Counted from the stretch's first letter, positions 1 through 11,502 are shown. The stretch: 64,000 nt of DNA from Tetracentron sinense (GCA_015143295.1 CM026561.1:43280875-43344874), one strand, 5' to 3'. Notes: generated from the sequence alone by a model not told the origin. Numbers and translations: made by a program.

Positions 1-2121
1 CTAGTTTGAAGTCTATGTTGTAAGAGGGATTAACTAGGGTTAAGTTTAACCCTAGTTAATGGTCTAGAGGATTCCTCATATATCAAAGCCGGATTGCAAG
101 ACCCAAAGTAAAGGATTACAAGTCCCTCTCACACGAGTGCTTGCTTCAACACTTTTTTTTTTCTCTTTCTCTTTAGCACAAAAGAATGGGTATACTCCAA
201 ATAAGGCCTACTGTGGTTGTGCTAGAAAACATGTCCCTTCCAAAGGTTGAAAAAGGGGGTAGACCAAAAGCCAAAGAAAGTCTAGTAATGATCATGTACA
301 TGCAAAGAATGAGACTAAATCAAACAAATTAAGCAAACCACGGTCCAGGTAAAGTGGGGGACTATTCTGTGCCCTATGCAGTTGGGTGGTACTAAGGTTA
401 CCATTCAATAGGACATTAATTAAAAGGGGTCCCCAGCTCTAACCCCATGCCCACAGAGGTAAGGTAAAGTAACCGAGGTCTAACAAGGGTTAACTCAGGG
501 TGCAAATATATTTTCGGCATTACTCCACTTGGGGATACAGTGCTTGGCGCCACTGTGAACCATATGCAAGGGGCATTGCGGCAAAGGTGATGAGCTCTAG
601 ACAAATACTAGAGTCTTCCAGAGGTCTGGAAAGCCTGAGAGACTCTGAAAAGCTAGATAATTAGAGCCAAGGTATTGTTTTGCAGTAGCTCCCGTATTGT
701 TGATACACTTGGTATTGGCACTAGCTACGGATGTCGTTGTAAAAGCTAGAATGGAGGCTGATGCATGTAAAAAGTGGACCCCAGAAGGCTTGTGGGCCTT
801 TATACTTCAGAAATCTCCGGAAGGTATTCCTTGCAAGTAGTTTTAGCAGACCCAAGGTTAGGAAGAGTACCAGTGCTTCTCATAGAGAACAGGAATAGCA
901 CGAGTATTCCTCTAAGATTTTTGAGCTATCTTTAAAGCTCACTTACTTCTTGACATCCGAACATCCATTAGAATGGTGCACATAAATTTTTTTTTTAAAA
1001 AAAGACAAAACAGAAAGCCGACATGTGGAAGTCCTCCTCTTCCCTCTTCATGAGGGTCCACTATCCCATTGAGATTGAGATAGGGGACCTCCCACTACTT
1101 TGTAAAGGGAAAAAAAACCGAAAGTGATCCTAGATTTAGATTAGAAAGCAAGACAACAACAAGAATATAACATAAAGCACACGAAGAGAGGGCCCTACTC
1201 TTTGGGGCGTCCCTGGATTCTCCAAGAAGATGAGCACGATGGCTAGGAGGGAGTGACCTATCAAGAGGGGCGGCCCAGGCATGCCCTCATGTTCAAACTC
1301 AACCACCTTGGACCAAGGTTCTCTTGATGAGAAGGGTTTTATGTTAATGGAATAGTAGAGCTTTGGCTGAGAAAGTGGAATTGTAGCAGGGTCTTGCTCG
1401 GATTTTTTCTCCCGACCTTCTTTTTTTCAACTTAGCAAAAGCAGGTATTTGTAGTAGTTGGAGGTCTTAGGGTATGTGTGTAATTTGGAGGGTCGTAGGT
1501 GGGGTTGAGAAATGTGATAGGGAGGTCAACCTAGTCATGACAGTGAGGTGTAAGTCTGTCCTACTCAGTTGGCCGAATGCTTGTTATGGGTAGCTGGGCT
1601 TGGTTAAACATAAAAAAAGGAACCTAGCCATACTGACTACGTATGGCTTCTCTGGCCTTCCATCAAAGGTGGACCTAGGCTTAAGCCTTGGTTTGTAGGG
1701 CAACAAATGGAAGGAGTTGCAGGTGGGTTGTAAGGGCCTGCGCAGTTGGACTTCATCGTGAAAATGGAAATGGGTTGGAGCTTAGGTGCATGGGGTATGG
1801 TTTCGTGTGTGCAGGTTACACCATGTGTATGCACTTCACACTAATAAATGAACATGTATGTGTGGTGTTGAGTGTGCATTAGTTACATGATAAATTTTAC
1901 TAAGCAAACAGTGTGTGTGCGTGTGGGCTCTGTGTGTGTCAGTTACATAGCTATATTTCTCAAAAACAACATGTGTGCATATGTGGGACATGGTGTGCTA
2001 GTTCGGACAGTGGGCTTGGGCCTAGGTAATGAGCCTACAGTTTCGGGTAAGGGTTAGGCTAAGGCTAGTTAGGGTTTAGTCCTAGGGTTAGACCTAGGGT
2101 TAGGGTTGGACCTATGGATAG
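1..2121. other. Gene-free, probably degenerate retroelement sequence
   Basis: I see no coding region here; the longest open frames are 61-65 codons and lack recognisable motifs. Around 1800-1990 the sequence is rich in GT and GTGTG runs. From about 2040 to 2121 it carries CCTAGGGTTAG-type repeats like those inside the neighbouring LTR copy, so part of this stretch may be an older LTR of the same family. No tRNA or other RNA gene was recognised. Confidence 0.4.
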
Positions 2122-3045
2122 TGTGAGCACGGATTTTGTTCACCCACAGTTGATTGATTTAAGATTAGGAGTCGCCACTTATTTATTTAGAAGGGATAAG
2201 CCCCAAGGTTATGGATAAGGTATTGGTCTGTATTAGAGTTCTAAGTAAAAGGTTCGGTTAAGTCTCAATAAAGGTGTTAGGCACCTTGCGACCCCCATTT
2301 TGCAATGGTTACCTATTCCCTAGGTATAAGTGAAATTAATGTTAAAATATTGTTTTAATGCCTTAATCTTTAGGTTATACTAATGCAAGAAGGGAAAAAC
2401 TAACTAAGGTCGAACCCGAGTTGGGTTGCCTACGTACTCACATGGGGTGAGATCAGACCAAACGTAGTTCTGGCACATGAGTCCATGTCAAGGCTAAGGG
2501 GAGTGTGTGTGTGCACCGGAGTGGCTAAGGGTTTAGCCTAGAGGCTAGGTCTTAGTTGACCGGGTTGCGCAAGTGTATGGTTTGATTGTTTTGGGCCCGG
2601 AGACCAAGGATTAGCCCGGTAGGCTTAGGGTTGGGCCCGATAGGCTAAGGGCTAGCTCAATAGGCTAAGAGCAAGTCCAGAAGGCTTAGGGTTGGGCCCG
2701 GTAGGCCAAGGGTTAACCCAGTAGGCTAAAAGGTATACAACCATGGGTTAAGTCAGTTAACTGTGGTTAAGGGGAAGGGTTAACCATGGTTAGGGGTGCT
2801 AACCATGGTTGGCAAGGTCCAAAGTCACATTTTTGGTCTTTTTACATTTTTTAGATGTTTTTGAAAATTTTAAGGATTTTTTCAAAGGTTAAGTGAGCTT
2901 AACTGTGGTTTAAAGTTAACCGGAGTTGAGTTAACCTAGTTAAAGGTCTAGGCAAGTCAGAGGTGGGCCCAGGTAGTTGGCAGGGCTTAAAGTAGCCTCC
3001 TACCAAGTTTGGGCCCAGTGCAAAGCCCATGAAAAGAAAACTGGG

Positions 3046-4236
3046 AATGACGGTAAATGGATTACCACCATTTCTAATTCTTTACAGAATTGGAATGGCG
3101 GTAGACAATCTACCACCATTCTCAGTTATACCTGAGAATTGTTTTGCCAATCAGAGTGTATGGTCAGGGGTGAACCTGTGAGGTCATGGACCCTCAAGGC
3201 TGGTTAGGGGACTCCCCCCATGTCCTGGGCCTGTTGTGGGCCCTGTGATTGGTCTGAAATGGGCCTACAGTGACCATGTTTGCACTGTTAGATAAATTCC
3301 ACAATGGCGGTTGACTGTTCACTGCCATTCTAGACAGTTTCTATTTTTTTAGATTTTAACCATGGTTAAGCAAAGGGGTCCACCTGGAAAGACCAGGATA
3401 GGTTTAGGAAGGTCCTAGGGACCAAGTCCAAGCCATGGAATGGATCAGGGCTCAAGCGAGATGGGTCTACAGCTACTGAAATTGAAATATCCAGAATGGC
3501 GAGACTGTGTTTACCGTCATTTTGGAATTTCTCCAGAACTCGATCTTTCCCTTTCAATGTTGCACTGTGACACTTCCAAGAGATTCCTCATGTATTGAGG
3601 ATCCCGCAGAAGGTTTAGGGAGCCTTTGCTAGGCCTGAAGGACCACGCGGTCATGATCTCTCCTCTTGACAAGGTCCTCATGCCTATGAGGAGGCAAAGG
3701 GACCTCTGTCCTTTTGTTTATAGCAATAACCAGCAAGACGAAAGTCCCCTGGAAGGGACCAGGGGCTGGCATGATGGGTACAGAGAGAAAAAAAAGGGTA
3801 GGGGATGACCCTACCCTGCTGCTTTCTTCCAGTGGTGGCTACAGTGGTGGTAGTGCTCAGTGGTGGTGATGCACGGCTGGAGAGGGACTTAGGGTTATCC
3901 CTGAGAGCTTTTGGTGCTCCTAAGAGTGTTCACAGGCGCTTGAAGGGGCTTAGGCTTTGAAAATTCTATAAGGATTTGGATGGGAGAGTTGGCATGGGCC
4001 AAAAGGGTGGAGGGAGTTTGGCTTTAATAAGACTAGGGGTTGGGGACACCCAGGGGATTAGTACAAAAGTTGGCGGAGGCCGTAGGGAAGAGAGAGGGTT
4101 GGCAAGAGGCGTGCCTATGCACTGGGGGTAGTTGAGTGCTGAGAAAACGTAAACTGGGAATGGTGGTAAAACCAGTACCGCCATTTGCATTCTAGGCTAA
4201 ATGGATAATGGCAGTAGAGTTTCTACCGCCATTATC
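3046..4236. repeat. Six GGTA/TACC hairpins inside the minus-strand LTR
   Basis: Short inverted repeats with a GGTA...TACC core lie at 3046-3072, 3093-3121, 3303-3329, 3491-3525, 4158-4186 and 4204-4236. The best is 4204-4218 paired with 4222-4236: 15-nt arms, one mismatch, 3-nt loop. Several arms contain ATGGCGGTA. They match in style, but not base for base, the hairpins in the LTRs at 37894 and 53930. Confidence 0.75.
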
Positions 4237-4319
4237 GATTTTTACCTAGAAACAAGCCTGACCCTGTTTGCATGCAGTATGGCTTCAGGATTTCAAATTT
4301 TTTGGCCCATCTTGGGCCC

Positions 4320-5060
4320 AAGCCGAGGGTTTAAGCCCTAGGGGGTTAGGGCTTTGCATGGGTCTTGGGCCAATGCCCTAGGGTGGTAGGGCTAGGTTAG
4401 GGCTAGTCCTAGGGTGGACTTCATATGGGCTAGGATTTGACTTAGGGCTAATTAAGGTTTGACCTAGGGTTCAGCTAGGGCTTGACGTAGTTTTGACTAG
4501 GGTTTAACCTAGGGTTTAGATAGGGTTTGACCTAGGTTTGACTAGGGTTTGTCTTTGGGCTAACTGGGGTTGACCTAAAGTTAACTAGGATTTGTCCTAG
4601 GGTTAACTAGGGTTTGACCTAGGGTTAGACTGAGGTTAACCTAGGGTTAGACGTAGGGTTAAGAAGGGTTGACTTAGGGTGGACTAGGGTTTGACCTAGG
4701 GTAGACTAGGGTTTGACCTTGGATTAGACCTAAGGTTTAACTAAAGTTAACCAAGGGTTTACCTAGGGTTAAGCAGGGCTGACCTAGGGTTAGACCTAAG
4801 GTTTGACTGGGGCAACTTAGGGTTAACTGGGGTTAACTTAGGGTCGGGGAGCTTAACTATGGTTAAGAATGGGTATAAAAATTGGGTGCTTACAGTTAGA
4901 TCTAGGGTTAGGTCCTAGGGGTAAACTAGGGTTTGACCTACGGTTAGATTGGGGTTTGACCTATGGCTAGGGCTAAGTTAGGGCTAGCTACGATTTAGGG
5001 CTCTAAGATTAGGCCCAGATCAAGGTTAGGGTTGGTTCTAGGGTAAACCTAGGATAGGCT
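4320..5060 (-). repeat. Degenerate CCTAGGGTT-type repeat in LTR U3
   Basis: About 740 bp consists of irregular units such as GGGTTTGACCTAGGGTTAGAC, which read CCCTAG/CCCTAAC on the other strand. The equivalent tract in the 37894 LTR is shorter (about 37970-38280). The units resemble telomeric CCCTAAA but are longer and irregular, so this is an internal minisatellite of the LTR rather than a telomere. Confidence 0.75.
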
Positions 5061-5350
5061 AACCATGGTTAACGATGGAGTATAAAAATTTGATGCTTAC
5101 ATCTGCCATCCAATTGCTTTCTTTATAAACATGCTCAAAATTTTGGAAAGTAATATTTTTTCTTGAATCCACCAATACTAAATAGACTAAGGAGGAACAA
5201 ATTTTCCAATTATAAAATTAACGAAAATAAGGGAATCACCTTCAACAATTATATGACCCAAGTTCAGTTCCTCACAAATCAATAGACCATCACAAATAGC
5301 TCAAAATTTTTCCGTACTATTGTAATAATTCCCGTAAAATTTAAGAAATT

Positions 5351-5544
5351 AACTATCAACAAGAGCTCTGGTTGAACAGTCCACCAGAGCAACTCAACAT
5401 TTGCCTTGGAAAGTGATAGTTTGGTAATTATGAACATAAAGAAGGGTGTTTTTCACCAGTAAATTTTTTCCACAAATACCCCTTCCCAATGAAAATTTTG
5501 AGTTGCTCCGGTTGACTGTTCAACCGGAGCTCCTGTTGATAGTT
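5351..5544. mobile_element. Foldback MITE, ~50-bp terminal inverted repeats
   Basis: The left arm starts AACTATCAACAAGAGCTC and the right arm ends GAGCTCCTGTTGATAGTT. Each arm also contains a GGTTGAACAGTC / GACTGTTCAACC pair and GAGCAACTCAA / TTGAGTTGCTC. The middle is AT-rich and noncoding. A diverged relative is at about 16290-16425. Confidence 0.75.
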
Positions 5545-5657
5545 ATTCTCATAAATCAATTGTTATAAGTTGGACTAAATTGAACATCTATTAAAAGCAG
5601 CGATTTTTTGTACACTTCATTTAATGAGCCTTATCATCGAAAGCAAATCATCTGTGT

Positions 5658-5795
5658 TCTTCTATAAGTTCTTCCCTGTGGCTATGAGTGTTGGAAGGCC
5701 ATGATCAATTGATTTGTATGGATCTAACACTGTAACCACTTGTTGGAGAGATCATGGCCTTCAAAAACTTTGGCCACAAGGAAGAACATAGACAA
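5658..5795. repeat. Small foldback, ~45-bp arms
   Basis: The left arm, GTTCTTC...GGAAGGCCATGATC, is complementary to the right arm, GATCATGGCCTTC...GAAGAAC, around a ~45-bp loop. There is no coding content. It is followed by a short imperfect tandem of a GACCGGTTATAA-type unit at about 5950-6090, which itself includes a small palindrome. Confidence 0.6.
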
Positions 5796-6109
5796 TATGA
5801 TTCCTTATCATCTCACTTCATCTTTCTTTGCCTGTCACCATGACATGACGTCTTTTCATCTCATCCTCTCATTCACCCTGCATGAATTATCCGGTTTCTC
5901 TTTCATTCCTTCCATCTTCGGCTCCCCAATGAATGGATTTTAAATTCTCTTAGGTTATAACCAGTCTCCTTTGAGACCAGTTATAACCTGGCGACTACAA
6001 TTGTCCATTCTGTTAGAGACCGGTTATAATCTAGCGATTACAGTTTTCCATTCTGTTAGTATTCCATTAGTTCGGTTATAACATTAGAGAATTCCAAATC
6101 CAATGATTA

Positions 6110-6136
6110 CCCCCCCCCCCCCCCCCCCCCCCCCCC
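6110..6136 (+). repeat. Poly-C run of 27
   Basis: An uninterrupted run of 27 C in otherwise AT-rich sequence. It could form a G-quadruplex or i-motif, and its length is also the kind of tract that assemblies get wrong. Confidence 0.9.
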
Positions 6137-6459
6137 ACATATTGGTCTCCCACATTAATGTTTGGATTTCAAAAAAATTATTTTTCTAAAAAGGCTAAAT
6201 GGATATGTTAATACTAGCAAAACCCGTGAAATAACCAGCATATAGTATAAGTATAGATATATACTTTCTTCATTTAAATTTAAAAAAGTATGTTTATTAT
6301 ATACTAGTAAAGATTAATAATATATAAAGTATTTTACATAATAAGAATATCCTTTATACAATTATGAACTTTTCTTAAAATTTTAGGTAAAACTAATTTT
6401 TTACCTATACGAGGATAATAAAGTAAAATTTAAACCTAATAAATAACTATATCTAATGA

Positions 6460-6630
6460 ATGATCAGGCTCCTCGCGAACTGCTCAAGCTCGTGTGTTAA
6501 AGCTCAAGCTTATTTATTCAATAAACAAGCAAAGCTCAAGCTTGATTTTCGAGCTCGTTTACTTAATATACAAGCTTGAACATCCCACTACTCGGATCGG
6601 CTCGGTTCGGCTCGATAACACCCCTATCTA
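6460..6630. repeat. GAGCTC-rich repeat, partial TIR element
   Basis: The segment repeats CTCAAGCTTG and CTCGTGT-like units and ends GGTTCGGCTCGATAACACCCCTA. That matches the right end of the TIR element at 56998-57473, which also ends ACACCCCTA. A convincing left end was not found, so I call it a partial or degenerate copy. The surrounding 6137-7026 is AT-rich with nothing else recognised. Confidence 0.45.
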
Positions 6631-7439
6631 AGAACTTTAAAGAAAAAATAAGAAGAATAAAAATGCTAATAAAGGTCTCTTGTTGGAGCAATGGTCTCTC
6701 AGTTGTCATAAAATTAAATAACATTGCATTCTAATAAAGGTCATGTACATAAGAAGACCCTCCCCTTAATGAGAATCATTATATAAATAAAATCAACTAT
6801 ATTTTTAATTTTTTTATATTGTCTCTACTTTTATAATGAGTGAATGAGGGGCAGTGGCGTTGATTGAATTTTTTACTATGAGAAAAAAAAACTACATATT
6901 ATATTATCCTATTAAATAGATATTTAATGATATTAAAGTCATTTCAAATTTATTAATTTTAATCCCCTTAAATATGGTTGATTCCCTTACCTATCTATTC
7001 ATATTTTTTCTCCCTCTATGTGTTTTTGTCACACCCCGAAACCCTTATACACAATATATCTTATATTTGTATAAGTTTCAGAAGCGTAAACCTGGGACAA
7101 AGCCCAATAATGAAAGACATATAAAACCATTCCAGATATATAAACAAAAGGGCATACTATAGTGTTTAAACAAAATGTAAAGTGTGACTATGTTCTTGTC
7201 ATAAGATTCCTCTATACAATCACTCACTCTCATAAGAGACAAAAAGAATGGATATTCTTCTAAACAATCAGCTCCTCAAGAGCTCCTAATAACCTTCAAG
7301 TGTCTCCTGCAAAATGTCAGCATAACAAGGGTGAGCACAAAGCCCAGCAAGATGAACACGCGCAACACATGCAACCAGAAGTCATTATTACATTTTACTC
7401 AATATGCAATTAATGACAACGCAAGTCAATTCATTTTCT

Positions 7440-7620
7440 TCATACTTGGTCCAAATTCGGCGGCCCTTGGCAACGCCTCAGGACACGATTCTAGATCACT
7501 CACATGTACCTCTGTTGGCAGCCTCTAGCAATGCCTCAAGGCCAACGATGGGATCTTACACATGTTTCTCTGTTAGCGGCCATTGGCAACACCTCAAGGC
7601 CAACAATAGAATCGTACGCC
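7440..7620 (+). repeat. Imperfect ~70-bp tandem repeat, about 2.5 copies
   Basis: Units share TTGGCAACGCCTCA..GGCCAACGAT..CACATGT..CTCTGTT with scattered substitutions. The frames that stay open through it are 65 and 88 codons and follow the repeat, so I do not treat them as genes. Confidence 0.5.
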
Positions 7621-8049
7621 GTTCACTCAGGGTTAAGTCACCTACTAATCTAATAATTATAAGGGTGTAAACAATAATAAAGGTGTTATATCCTTTCCGT
7701 TACGGCACCCATACCACACATAGCAAGGTCGATCTAACTCAAGTTATTCACCAAGGTCAATTAGTTGTATCCTCCTTACTATAGCGTCCTATATTACCAT
7801 AGCAAGGTTGATCTAGCTAAACTGAGTAGGTCTAAGAAATCTTAAGTAAATTACTCAAGCATGCACAACAATTAATCATCATGAAGAATATACAAGATAT
7901 GAAATGACAGCAAGATAATGAAATAAAGTTAAAACATGAGTATTGATTTAATAAAATTAGAAAAAGTATTATTTTATTAAAAGGGATCCTAAATATGCAT
8001 GATTTCTAAGTTCTGGTTTGAAGAAATTATTGTTCAAAAACTACACCCT

Positions 8050-8210
8050 ATGATCGATCGCAGGTATCCACCGATTGATTACACGCCCACAAGCCCCACG
8101 ATCGATCATTGGTAACCATTCAATTGATCGTTCAATTCCATAACACAACCCATTTTTCTATAGCTCCTGCAATCGATCGGTGGAAGCCTCCAATCGATCA
8201 CAGCTCGCGA
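8050..8210. repeat. GATCGATC-rich tract
   Basis: CGATCGAT-type palindromes recur about every 20-40 bp, for example GATCGATCGCAGG, CACGATCGATCATTGG and GCAATCGATCGGTGG. The same motif is dense at 30715-30915. No function is assigned. Confidence 0.55.
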
Positions 8211-8900
8211 ATCTGGGAAAAAACCCAAATTTCTGAACTCAATCCTCCAACTTCCATTTCCCTTCCTCCATAGTTGATTTCTAAACAAACACAACCCCAA
8301 TTATTAAAACATGACTAGAATAAGAATTTAAAGATTTAGAAGAGTGCTCTTGCCTCAATCCTAAAGATTTAGGGTTTTCAAGAATAGGGAACCCCCCCAC
8401 CCACAGAAAAAAAAATCTATCAATTCATTCTAACCTAACCTAGATCATTAATGAGCATTTATTTCACTCAATACACAATAAATACAACTCTACTATGAAT
8501 TTAATAATCAAGGGAGTGTTCACTTGCCTTAACTCTACAGTTTTAGGGTTTTAAGATGAAAAATCCTCAAATGGGTTTGCTTCAAGCTTTTGATCTTCCC
8601 TTTGTGAGAACCCGGATTTTGAGCCTTGAATCACCTTCTCCAAGGTTTGCTCCAATTTCCGAAACCTTAGCCCCCCTCTTCTTCCTTCTTCCCCAAAGCT
8701 TTCTCTCTTGTTTAAGTTTTCTAAAATAAATGAGAGATTAGGTTATCTTTAGCTTTTTATACCCAAACTCATTCTTGCGTTTTTAACTAAATACCCTTAC
8801 TACTAGTGTTTAGTTACAAGTCAAGATTAAACCCTTAGTGTGTTATGCTCATTTTAAATTATTCCACTTAGGATAGTTAAATTCTCATTACTAAACAACA

Positions 8901-9855
8901 CACAGAGATATTACCAAATTACTCCTAAACTTAAGAAATTACTAAAATACCCTTAACATTTAATTTAGGAATTCATAATCACTACTGTTTTCAACCACAA
9001 CTTACAATTTCTAACACATTTTCTCTCTCTCACTTCTCCCCTCTACCACATGTGCTCACTAGAGTCTATCTTTTCACTCTCTCTTCCTTTTGTCTCTCAT
9101 GTGCATTGGATGTGCAGCTCACTAGTACCTATAAAAAGAGTACAATTTGGAAGAGGCCAAACTTCTCACATAATCAACCATTACATTTTAGTGACCAAAA
9201 AAAAAAAAAAAACCATTACATTTTAATTTGGAGGAGTCATTAGATATTACTTTTCTTAAAAATTTCAAAAATTTGGAGGGGCAATGGCTCCTCCCCACCC
9301 CTGGCTTTGGCTTGATTGTTGAAAGGATGGCATCTTTTGTACATCTGTTAATTCTGTATAAGATTATGAATAATGATCTTTAAACACTCAAGGCTACAGG
9401 GAAAGTCACAACAAAAGCCAAAATGATAATTCCCTTACTTCTTTTTTTTATAAAAAAAAAAAAGCAGCCCGTTTAAAGCTCTAACAGTCAACTACTCTAG
9501 AGAAAGTGAGTTAGAGGAAGGAGTAGCATTTTCCAAGAATAATTTACAAATAAAACTAACGAGCAGTGATAGGTATACCCTTGAAATCCATTTAGAAACC
9601 TAAGGCTCGACCTCATTAGTCCAGCACCCACCACAAAGGGGAGTGCTGGACCAATGAGTTCAAGCTTTAATTATTTCCCAAAACTATATAGAGTGAAATT
9701 CACTGCCTGTGGACTCATCTTTCCTTTTGATTGGATCACACTGTGCAACTGTAGTTCTTTCAAAATGACTTGAGTATAAGGATCAGACGGTTGCGTGTGG
9801 GCTCAGTGTACACTAGAACCATCTCAAACCGTTGGACATTTAAAATTTTAAGGAC
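8901..9855. other. Intergenic, nothing recognised
   Basis: AT-rich sequence with poly-A runs near 9199 and 9460. No coding motif, TIR pair or RNA gene was seen. Confidence 0.5.
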
Positions 9856-10011
9856 TTTGCTACTGAGACCGCAAAGGGCCGAGACCATACCGAAACTGTG
9901 CTTGTAATGTATGGATCTCAAAATTTCATTAAATCTGCTTTTGAAATTTTGAGATCCGTACAAAACATGCACCGTATGGGTATGGTCTCGCCCTTTGCGG
10001 TCTCACTAGCA
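9856..10011. mobile_element. Foldback MITE 1 upstream of the dioxygenase gene
   Basis: The left arm reads TTTGCTACTGAGACCGCAAA then GGGCCGAGACCATACC. The right arm reads GGTATGGTCTCGCCC then TTTGCGGTCTCACTAGCA. The centre also folds: ATCTCAAAATTTCA pairs with TGAAATTTTGAGAT. It is noncoding. The termini are shared with the foldback at 11218-11364 and with the remnant at 11455-11490. Confidence 0.8.
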
Positions 10012-10299
10012 TTTTCCCAATTTTAAAGGTGACGATTTCCTTTCACAAACCAAAGCTTACGTCACCTTGCATCATAGTCAAAAAGCATGTCGTTCTAAGC
10101 ATCTAGCGGAGATCACAGAATCACAACAGCTACCACGTGAGAAATAAGTATACAGTGATCTTGAGGTCCATCATTCTCCATACTCCATAGTTTACCTCAT
10201 CCTATCTATCGATCAAGATGTAATTTTGAATGGTTAGAACAATACAAGCGAAGACAAAAGAATAGGGAGTATCATCTCAATGCATTATTGCATTTCATA

Positions 10300-10430
10300 C
10301 CACCACCAAAGGGCGGAGATCACACGGAGACAGTCCATGTGATGCACGGCACTCAAACTTTTATTGGCTCTGTTTTTATTTTTTTGAGTCATGCACGGTG
10401 TAGGTGTGGTCTTCGGCCCTTTGCGGTGGC
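10300..10430. mobile_element. Foldback MITE 2, GGGCC/CCCTTTGCGG family
   Basis: The left arm, ACCAAAGGGCGGAGATCACAC, is complementary to the right arm, GTGTGGTCTTCGGCCCTTTG. Inner arms GTGATGCACGGCACTCAAA and TTTGAGTCATGCACGG also pair imperfectly. It lies directly against MITE 3. Confidence 0.65.
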
Positions 10431-10431
10431 T

Positions 10432-10784
10432 CAGGATCCTCTCGAGTTCAACTCGTGAGAATCTCTCGAGTTGGAACCCCTAGAGGTCACCACGTGTCTC
10501 CTTTGACACTCCTTACCATGGGTAAGGTTCACCCACCCAAGGGTTCACCCATCCATCCTTTGTTTTTTTTTAAAAATATTAATTCTTTTTTTTAAGGAAA
10601 AACTTTTTTTAATATTAAAAAAAGTTTTTTTAATTTAAAAAATAATAATTAATATATAGAAAAAAAAACCAAAGATGGGTGGGTGAACCTTACCCATGGT
10701 TAAGGGGTGTGAAAGGAGACACATGGTGACCTCTAGGGTTTCCAACTCGAGAGATTCTCTCGAGTTGAACTCGAGAGAATCCTG
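10432..10784. mobile_element. Foldback MITE 3, ~130-bp arms
   Basis: The left arm runs AGGATCCTCTCGAGTTCAAC ... GACACGTG-like ... CCATGGGTAAGGTTCACCCA. The right arm is its near-exact complement, ending CTCGAGAGAATCCTG. The core is an AT-rich palindromic spacer. It belongs to the same family as 10803-11175 and 18827-19150. Confidence 0.8.
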
Positions 10785-10802
10785 TGCCCTTTGCGGTAGG
10801 CT

Positions 10803-11175
10803 CAGGATCCTCTCGGGTTCAACTCAAGAGAATCTCTCCGGTTTGAACCCCTAGAGGTCGCCATGTGTCTCCTTTGACACCCCTTAATCATGGGTAAGGT
10901 TCATCCACCCCTAGGGTTCACCCAGCTATCTTGGTTTTTTTTTTAAAATATTAATTCTTTTTTTATAATTAAAAACTTTTTTTTAATATTAAAAAAACTC
11001 TAAAAACAGTTTTTTAATTAAAATAATAATAATTAATATATAAAAAAAAAAAAACCAAGGATGGGTGGGTGAACCCTAGGGGTGGGTGAACCTTGCCCAT
11101 AGTTAAGGGGTGTCAAAGGAGACACATGACGACCTTTAGGGGTTCAGACCGGAGAGATTCTCTCGAGAGAATCAT
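10803..11175. mobile_element. Foldback MITE 4, ~140-bp arms
   Basis: The left arm starts CAGGATCCTCTCGGGTTCAA and passes through TGTCTCCTTTGACACCCC. The right arm, GGGGTGTCAAAGGAGACACA, ends GAGAGAATCATG. It is a second, separate copy of the MITE 3 family placed head to tail about 20 bp downstream of it, separated by CCCTTTGCGG sequence. Confidence 0.8.
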
Positions 11176-11217
11176 GTGCCTTTGCGGTAATGTCGCTAGC
11201 ATTTCTCTCAAGGGAAA

Positions 11218-11364
11218 TGCTTTTGAGACCGCATAAGGGCCGAGACCTCGCGCCTGTGTGCGGGATTCAGGTAGGGCCCATCATATGATGATGGGCCCCG
11301 CCTGAAATCCCGCACACAGGCGCGAGGTCTCGGAGGTCTCGGCCTAATACGGTCTCAGTAGCAA
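11218..11364. mobile_element. Foldback MITE 5, ~65-bp near-perfect arms
   Basis: The left arm contains GAGACCGCATAAGGGCCGAG, then CGCGCCTGTGTGCGGGATT, then GGGCCCATCAT. The right arm is its complement around ATGATGATGGGCCC, ending TACGGTCTCAGTAGCAAA. The arms are nearly identical, so this insertion is probably young. It lies about 230 bp upstream of the dioxygenase start codon. Confidence 0.85.
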
Positions 11365-11502
11365 AGTCCTTCTCCAAAAGTCATGCAAGGCGAAGGACAA
11401 TTTCTGAGAAATGCTGGTGGACCGCACAGACCCAGACCGGTCCATGTGATGTACCGTCTCGTCGGCCCTTTGTAGTCTCACTAGCAATTTTTTTTTTTTG
11501 TC

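Larger units (their letters stand above)
2122..5101 (-). mobile_element. Giant Tat/Ogre-like LTR copy, minus strand
   Basis: Read on the minus strand this begins TGTAAGCATCAAATTTTTAT at 5101 and ends CGTGCTCACA at 2122, the same termini as the LTR at 37894-40743. Internal landmarks occur in the same order: a heptamer-rich U3, GGTA/TACC hairpins, CCATGG palindromes, a run of 'CTACCGGGC' repeats, and a terminal block with GTAGGCAACCC and GGCGACTC. No primer-binding site follows the 3' end and no purine tract precedes the 5' end, so it looks like a solo LTR or fragment. The 5-bp flanks, GATAG and TCTGC, do not match. Confidence 0.8.
7027..8900 (-). mobile_element. Degenerate LTR-like block, minus strand
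   Basis: The left boundary is TGTCACACCCCG, a typical gypsy LTR terminus. A TATA-like GTATAAAAAG lies on the minus strand at about 8762-8752, followed by a pyrimidine- and AG-rich leader. No gene was seen. The right boundary could not be set and no TSD was found. It contains the GATCGATC-rich tract at 8050-8210 and a local tandem repeat at 7440-7620. Confidence 0.35.

Noticed and set aside
4320-5060. Interstitial telomere
   Set aside because: Units are irregular and 7-21 bp long, and the tract sits inside an LTR at the same place as in other copies.
7027-8900. A complete LTR element with TSD
   Set aside because: One terminus is convincing, but the other end and matching flanks could not be found, so it is reported only as LTR-like.
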